Source: Silene conica
Lineage: Eukaryota; Streptophyta; Magnoliopsida; Caryophyllales; Caryophyllaceae
NCBI GenBank assembly: GCA_029255685.2
Contig: CM055314.2
Location: 6,466,399-6,530,398 of the forward strand
Direction: 5' to 3'
Length of the DNA stretch: 64,000 nucleotides
Of the stretch, positions 56,970-64,000 are shown one piece after another. The notes below the pieces were generated by a model. The model ran no database searches. It was not told the origin of the DNA and was given only the letters and a program-made list of their open reading frames with translations. Both the position numbers and the translations under genes were made by a program. The stretch's first letter is position 1. Every line of letters begins with the position of its first letter.

Positions 56970-57329
56970 CCTCGAACCTTTGACCCAAGGTTAATAGTCG
57001 TAAGCCTTGACAACGTATAGTCATCGTGCAGATTATTTGTAGTCTGAGTACGTTGGTTTAGGCCCGGTTTAGTGAACGACAAATTAGGCGAAAATAGTAA
57101 ATTTCTGCCAGAATAGTTAATTGATTGATCAATCTACCAATCTTATCTGTTAATTCCCAAACTCTTTTTTTAATCTGCTAATTCAACTTGATAGTTAAAC
57201 TTGTTACTCAAATTTGTTAACCGTATTATGGTTCTGCCGTTTGCCAAATACTCCGTAGCACTTGCTTTTCAATGAAAGATAATGTTGATGTTATGTGCTC
57301 CTCATGCAAATTATTGTAGACTTTAGCCT

Positions 57330-57958
57330 TAGGGCAGAGTATGGATCGGGTATTGATCTGAAATCCTACTTCGGATGGGATATCCAATCCGAACCTCCAA
57401 AATTTTAGTATCCATGATCTGACCCGAAATGTTCGGATATCTGAAATTTAGTATCCGAAACTATCCGAAAATTTCGGATCAGTTATCCGATATCCGAGAT
57501 TCGATCCATGTAAATATATTTTGTCAAAACTATAATAAAAAAGAAAAGTAGCGTAATAAAAATGAAAATGTGGGTTTGTGAATGTGGAATTGTGGATTAT
57601 TGGTTTTGTTAATGAAAAGAAATTAATATTTACGGTTTTGTAGACGAGGGTTATTTACGGTTTTGTGAATGACGGTTATTGAGTGAAATGAAATTAGCTA
57701 GTGTTATTTAATATTTATGGATCAAATCTCGGATAAGGATCGGATATTACACAGATATTTGATATCCGATCCGATTACTTTCAGATATCGGATATCTAAA
57801 TTTTTAAGCCAGATATCCATATCTGATCCGATATCCAAATATTTCAGATACGGGTATCCGAACCAAACAACTTTTCGGATCAAATATCCATTAATTCGGA
57901 GCAGATACAGGTCGGATGTCGAATCAATTCGGATCATCGGATTTTTTACTCAGCCCTA
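57330..57958. mobile_element. Non-autonomous hAT element 2
   Basis: A 629 bp element flanked by the 8 bp duplication TTTAGCCT (57322-57329 and 57959-57966). Ends: TAGGGCAGAGTA on the left and TAGGGCTGAGTA as the reverse complement of the right. The interior is built of ATCCGAAA / GATATCCGAT / GGATCAGA variants, sub-terminal repeats of the sort hAT transposases bind. The middle (57540-57700) is unrelated AT-rich sequence with no coding capacity. Confidence 0.93.
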
Positions 57959-58102
57959 TTTAGCCTCTGGTAAACAACATATTTGGCGAAAATAGTAAAT
58001 TTTGGCTAAAATAGTTAATTGTCAATTAATCTACCAATTTTATCTATTAGTTTTCAAACGTCTTTCTTTAATTCTGCGAATTTAACTTGATAGTTAAACT
58101 TA

Positions 58103-58348
58103 GGCCCTAGACTTTTGGACTTATTTTTGCTTATTTTTCTGAATTTTTCTGAATTTTTTTGAACTTAACTTATATTTGCTGAACTTACCTTATTTTTTAC
58201 TGAACTTTTCTGAACTTATTTTTACTGAACTTAACTTAACTTATTTTTTCTGAACTTAACTTTTTTTTTGTTGAATTTTTCTGAATTTAACTTATTTTTG
58301 CTGAACTTAACTTAAATTAAGCAAAAATAAGTCTAAAAAAATAGGACC
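58103..58348. mobile_element. PIF/Harbinger-like MITE with long inverted ends
   Basis: Flanked by TTA at 58100-58102 and 58349-58351. Left end GGCCCTAGACTTTTGGACTT; reverse complement of right end GGTCCTATTTTTTTAGACTT, both continuing ATTTTTGCTTA. The interior repeats CTGAACTTAACTTATTTTT many times. It is distinct in sequence from the 16380 family. Confidence 0.85.
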
Positions 58349-58835
58349 TTATTACTCAATTTTGTTAATTATATTCTCATTCTGTCGTGTGTCAAATAGA
58401 ACCTTAAGATTATTTCAATTCAAATTCAATTGAAGGGTGAGACAAAGCAAGCGTCTTTCAAATTGAATTACAAAGCAAGTCACAACTCAACTCACTAGGA
58501 GGAAGGTGTGACCTAATTTCAATAATTGACTATTGTATTAACCAAAGTAATTAAGGTGTTAATCTCATATTAGTGGCCACCTAAGGCCAAAGTGTGTATC
58601 ATACATTCATACCATATCACTGTCCATTTTTGTTGGAGAAAAGATACCAAAAAGAAAACCCATCATTTATCAACATGACATGCTTTTTCTTGGCTACCTC
58701 TAGCTAATGAATTAAGTTCAAAATTAATTTGAACTATTATACGCCTTTCGATCCAGACAAATGATAACACTTACTTTATCATACTAGTTGAGACACATTT
58801 TACAACGTGAATATTTTTAGTTACTTGTTATTAAA

Positions 58836-59995
58836 AAAAACTACCTTTTATTTAGGGTCATTTGTGAAGAACTATTTTTTTATTTTATTTTCTGGCTTTT
58901 TACTACCTTTTATTTCTTCTTTTTGCAAAAAACTACCAAAACTTCACTTCCGGCAAAAAGTCACCTATACGGCGTTGACTTGCCATTATCATGTTGAATC
59001 TAACTCTTTACTTAATAACCATAATAATTGACAATAAAGATCGATTAAATCCAGCATTGATCACCTCAATTTGGCATCACTTATCCGAATCAACTCCTAA
59101 TTCACCAAAAACAAAATCACCATCGACATATATTTTTTGTCAACAATAATTTTGATTTATTATCGGCAAAATCAAAGCCTAATAGTAATTATTCGAAAAT
59201 CATTATGAACTCACTCTTATTAGGGTAAAATTATTGGTAGTCTTGAGACAAGACTTTGGTAAGTTTTAAGATACGACTCATCCAAAACTACCAGTTATCT
59301 ACTCAAGTCTTAACAAAGTCTTAGGTTGATTCTTGAAAATCCAAGACTCAACTTAAGACTTTTGTAGAGTCTTGATCCCACCTTTTTATAATAACAACCA
59401 ATAAATGACTGCCATGTGTTAAAGTGTAGTGGAAAATAGAGTTTGAAATAAGTTCGAGGGATAATGTATATAGTTTGAGGTGAGTCTGAACAATAAAGAA
59501 ATAATAAAAGTTAGTAGAAAGCTGATGTGACAGAGTCTTAAGACTTTGGGAAGTCTGACGGATAATCTTAACCTTATCACTTATTCACTTATGTTATGTT
59601 CTATCTAACTGTGATAAACATTAGGTTAATGAATGATGAATTATGAATAGCCCATAGGGTCATCGAAATATAAGGGTGAAGGTAAAGATGATAATAAAGG
59701 TGACGACGAGGATGGAGGGGGGATTGAGATGGTTGGTGTGTGATATTGCCTGGAAGAGACCGTTGATTTTACACCGAGCATTTTTCAGATTTTTACTGGG
59801 TGAATAAAGAGAGAAAAATGGGTTGTATGAATGAAAAAATGGGAGAAAAAAAGAAGTCAATGCCGGAAAATTGATTTTTTTGCCGAAACATGGATTTTGG
59901 GTAGTCTTTTACAAAAAGAAGAAATAAAAGGTAGTGGAAAACAAAAATAAAATAAAAGGTTATTCACAAATCACCCTAAATAAAAAAATAGTTTC
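58836..59995. mobile_element. Long-TIR (Mutator-type?) non-autonomous element
   Basis: About 100 bp at the left (AAACTACCTTTTATTTAGGG ... CTACCTTTTATTTCTTCTTT) match the reverse complement of the right (59895-59995), a long terminal inverted repeat. A possible 9 bp duplication TTATTAAAA lies at 58827-58835 and about 60008-60016, but 13 bp separate the right copy from the TIR, so it may be chance in AT-rich sequence. Long TIRs and a 9 bp duplication would fit a MULE. The 1 kb interior has no recognisable coding sequence. Confidence 0.65.
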
Positions 59996-60329
59996 TGACA
60001 AAAAAACTTATTAAAAATTATAAACATTTGATAATTTTTATAGCATTCATGACAATAAATCAAACAAGATCTTACATGACTATATTTTGTCTTATAAATT
60101 TGGAGTAATATCAAAAATTATCTACGATCATGAATAGTGTCAAAAAGCAACTGTCGCCATCTGTCTAGATCGAACCGAGTATATATCAAATAAATTGTCA
60201 TGTTTATCTAATTGAATTGTGATGTTTAAATGTAGTATGGTATGATAAATATGAACATATATGGAATGTAGTACATCATACCTCACTTCAGTCGCATGTT
60301 ATTAGGCTTATGACTATTTTTGTTTACCA

Positions 60330-62930
60330 TCTATAAAACCTTATTAAAAGGCTAAGTTAAAACGCCAAGTAAAAGCCACGTCAGCAATAAATAAAAGCCA
60401 CATAGGATTACCGAAAAGCCACCTTGCACCCTCCAAAATCCACGTCAACAATCATCCATGTCAACAATCAACATTTGAAATACAAATTCTTATAATTAGA
60501 TTTTACCAAAGTGTCTTCTTTCCCTCTCCAAACTCCACGTGAAAAACTACACCCCAAATTCATTCCTCTTCTCACCATCAATCTATAAAATGAAATTAGT
60601 ATGATATGGCTTATTTGATATAATTATTTAAAAAAAATATATATTGATTGCTAAAAGTCCTTATAAAAATGTTATTGCACATTTTGTAAGAACATGCAAA
60701 TAAAGAAAATTAAAAGACATCAATAATCTTAAATTAAATATTTATATATACATTAAATATTTGATGAGTTGAAAAATCCCCAAACAAAATTGTAACTTGC
60801 AAAAAATCACATCAACATTTAATAATTTAGAAAAAAATAATTAAAAATAAAAGTGAACAAAATGAAAACAAAGTACTACTTATTATATTAATTATTTATA
60901 TTATTATAATATCTATCTATCTATTAAATACTATTAAAAGGTTAGCCTTAGCATCTTTCATATGTTATATGTCGATGAGAAAAAGAATCACAAATGCACA
61001 ACATATTGCATATTAATATATTATCATAAATTTTAAACAATTATAAAAATGAAAGGTATTACTCAATAAATCTCTAAAAAAATTCTCATTTATTCTCAAC
61101 TTAATTAACCCGAGTAGTAATTAAGTAAATAAATTAGATTATTCACTTAATTTCATACTACTTACTTTAGGAGTTACATGCCCTTTTATCTTTTCTCATA
61201 TCAATGGTATCATTTAATTGCTCATCTAATCTTATATATGTGAGAACTCAAATTTCATTCTCATCCGATTTGTTAATTTTTTCACTGAATTTTTTTTTTG
61301 TTATTTTTCAGGTTATCCGTGCCCGAAATTTGAAGATTGGAAAGAAGAATCTATTTTGTTATTTGTTCATCATCCTCTATTGTTTAATTTTAATTTATTT
61401 TCCATATGTTTTCTCCCATTGTTTTTATTTGGTTAATTTACTCTTTTGATTTTACTTTTTATGTTTATTTGTAGTAATATCTTCTTCTTAAATTATGTTT
61501 CGTTATTTTACTTCTTTGTCTTAGGTTTTCATCAATCAATATCCATTAGAACAAAGCTAAATACAAGCTTAAGGTATTAATATGATAATAATTTTTTTAA
61601 TTACATTTTTATATAGTGGTTTTTGTCATTTTCTATATTAAGCTAAACATTTACTCGTAGCTTGAATCTTTCAAATTGCGTTTACTTTAATAGTTTTTCT
61701 GATCTCCATTGTATTAGAAGGAAAATATTTATTATTTTTAAAGAGAATGAGATCTCATCATCCTTATCAATAAATCAATTTTAAAAAATGTCATATATTA
61801 AATATAATTTTAGTTTTTAATTTGAATTCAGAGGGTCTTAGTAATAAATTGTTTATTTATTTTTATTTTGTTTTGTAAAAAAACACTATATAATATAGTT
61901 AAAAGCTTCTTAAAACATCTAATTTTATTCCACATGTCATTTTTATATTGGTTAATATTAAGGGTACATCAAACTTATTTATTAAAATTCTCCTTAAGAT
62001 TTACTAATATATTTTTTGATAGAAACCATAATACCGATCATGATTTACATTATAAAAATAAATTAAGTTTTTACTCTCATCATTTAAATCGTACATTTTG
62101 TCCATCTAACTCTTCATTAACCGTAGAGATAGTAGTTAAAACTTAAAGATCCAACATAGAGTTAATAAAAAGTCTAATAATTTGAATTATAAGTTACTAA
62201 TAATATTTTTTAGTTGAAATCATATGATCATGTACTAAATTATAAGAATAAATTAAGAATTTACTTTTATCATTTAAATTGTAAAATTTATCCACATAAT
62301 TTCTCATTGACAATAAAGATAGTAGCTAAAAGGTCTGGTACGTGGTAAATGAAAAAATCCAATAATTTGGATTATAAACCTTCATCTTCTAGAATAATTA
62401 CTCTTGTCCTATCTATACAATAATTAACCATCGCTCTATTCAACTTCCGTATGAACTTTGAAATAATTTTATAAATATAATAATATAATACTTGGGCAAA
62501 CTAAAAGCCCTATATTGATTTTGATGTCACAAATAATTCTCATCTTGTAACATAACTATTCTTTTCCTATCTATGCAATAATTAACCTTCACCCATTCAA
62601 CTCTCCTATTAACTTTGCAAATTATAAAAAACAACTCATAAACTACAACCCTTCATGAATGCCAAAATCATTATCCTTTGCTAATTAATATTAATGTCAC
62701 TAAATTTTAATATATATCATTCAACTTCTAAATCTAAATTAACATTATTTAGCCTCTTCTATTTAAGATTGCTTTTTTACTTCTTATAAAATAGTTATGT
62801 GAGCGGTAAAAATTTAAGTAGTTTATTTGATTTTCTTGAATTTTATATATAAGTTAAAGATAGACTTCAACAAAAAATAAATATACGGGACAACTAGAAC
62901 AAGTCCGCGAAATTGCGGGTACAAAACTAG
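60330..62930 (+). mobile_element. Probable Helitron, 2.6 kb, possibly with a nested second 5' end
   Basis: 3' end: CCGCGAAATTGCGGG (imperfect hairpin) followed by TACAAAACTAG and a flanking T at 62931. The best 5' end is TCTATAAAACCTTATTAAAA at 60330 after A, with GCCACGTCAGC behind it. Another 5'-like start (TCTATCTATCTATTAAATAC) lies at about 60911, and a second CTAG after ACGGGACAA at 62897, so two nested elements or a decayed pair are possible. No Rep/helicase or RPA was seen. Confidence 0.55.
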
Positions 62931-64000
62931 TTCAATGTTTAAAACTTATATTTTATCTTTTTGCAGTTAAAGTTCAAATTTAACTGAGTTTATGTAATTT
63001 TTTTTAGTTATATTGTAAATTTTTAAAGTTAATATGTAAGTGAATAAACTCGTAAACTTTATAGTATAATTTATAAACTTTACCACAAAACTCAAAAAAT
63101 TCTATTATAATGCTCAAACATTACAAAATCAGATAATACATCGTAAATCCACTTATTAAGCATCGTCGTAAAAATGTTCATTTTCGTAACATTAATATGC
63201 ACTATTAGAACTTCACTCAAATCTCATAGCATAAAATGTGTTGATGACCCACATTTATCGTTCCCAGTAATTACAAAAATACTTACTCATGCTAAATTGA
63301 TAATATAATTTGATTTTTATTATATTTATTTATGAATCTCGTAGTTTATTCTAGTTAATACCGCTCTTAAATATATGGATTAACTTCTGTAACTATAAAT
63401 TTCATATCATACGTAATAAGTGGGGCAAATGCCTCTACTAACTCCCTAATTTCGTTATGGCTTATGCAATCATAATCTCCAAATTCAAAAAAGGTTTTAA
63501 GATCTTATAATCTAATTTTAAGAACCAATTCAAATTATTATTTTTGGATTTATCCCTAGATGTTCAAACTCACGAAATATATTCATTACAACAATATATA
63601 TGACCACTTCCCTACTCACGTTTTGTTATTTACTTTGTAGTATAAAGTTTTGTCCAAAACTCAACAAAGTTCATATTCTTTCGAACTTAATTTTATATTA
63701 TTTCAGTTTATTTTTGTTCTGTTTCATTTAGTTCAACTAACTTTTTTTTATAAATTAACTCTTACTTTTGTTCTGTTAAGCTCAACTCCATTAATTTCAG
63801 TTCATTTCAGTTCTATTAAATTCAGTTCAATTCAACTATATTAAGTTCAACTTAATTAAGTTAAGATAGTTTAAGTCCAAAAAATTAGTGTCTTAATCTC
63901 ACTAAAATATATAGCAAAACATCCATAAATTTGATATTATGTGCAATCAAAATTCTTAACTTATAATTATCACAAACCGAATTCATAAGTTTCGCTTAAT

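Larger units (their letters stand above)
55996..64000. other. Gene-free right end of the window
   Basis: Eight kilobases with no recognisable gene on either strand. The first few hundred bases may be the COR27-like 3' UTR. Identified contents are the two hAT elements, the Harbinger-like MITE, the long-TIR element and the probable Helitron, listed separately. Stretches 60000-60320 and 62931-63640 are AT-rich sequence in which I see nothing; 63640-63860 resembles the Tourist-like family of 16380 in reverse. Confidence 0.6.

Noticed and set aside
59660..59860. 66-codon reverse frame inside the long-TIR element
   Set aside because: Phe/Ser-rich low-complexity product without homology known to me; it most likely arises by chance inside a non-autonomous element.
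1..64000. CRISPR arrays, bacterial operons, rRNA genes
   Set aside because: None seen. Tandem repeats here have no uniform spacers, and all genes are intron-containing plant genes.

Overview
The window looks like a nuclear segment of a dicot plant. Genes are split by GT-AG introns of 70 bp to over 2 kb, proteins carry chloroplast or mitochondrial presequences, and gene-poor stretches are filled with plant transposon types (Helitrons, hAT and Harbinger-like MITEs, SINEs, a TRIM). A recurrent 'GCGACGGATA' MITE family suggests Caryophyllales to me, but that is memory, not proof.

Layout. The left 40 kb is gene-rich: (1) a dynamin-related protein of the DRP1C/E type (+, first exon beyond the left edge); (2) a small plastid-type protein with a 'DEDYGYNEEI' core (-); (3) complex I subunit NDUFS4/FRO1 (+); (4) PMT28-type Golgi methyltransferase (+); (5) mitochondrial ribosomal protein uL4m (+); (6) an LCM-family SAM methyltransferase (+); (7) a predicted thylakoid-lumen protein (-). 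Exon boundaries for all seven were worked out by hand from splice sites and reading-frame continuity. Genes 1/2 and 6/7 are tail to tail. Genes 2/3 diverge from a 1 kb interval filled by nested MITEs. Between genes 5 and 6 lie a 1 kb 'AGCTCGTATT' minisatellite and an AT-rich satellite with alternating 102/141 bp spacing.

The right 24 kb is mostly transposons. From 39.8 to 47.2 kb lies a large imperfect palindrome: two inverted copies of a broken MULE/FAR1-type transposase gene around a 27 bp spacer. It has the architecture of maize Mu killer, the inverted MuDR derivative that silences its parent through hairpin RNA. A 3.13 kb Helitron carrying an RPA-like fragment sits inside one arm, and the other arm preserves the empty site. 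A second Helitron (3.7 kb, with a probable third nested inside) follows. Then comes one more gene, a COR27/COR28-like cold- and clock-regulated protein with three evening elements and a G-box in front of it. The last 8 kb holds two hAT elements with 8 bp target duplications, a Harbinger-like MITE, a long-TIR element and a probable Helitron; no gene was found there.

The genes are unrelated housekeeping or regulatory genes and form no pathway. The most unusual system is the palindromic MULE locus, a candidate natural trigger of transposon silencing.
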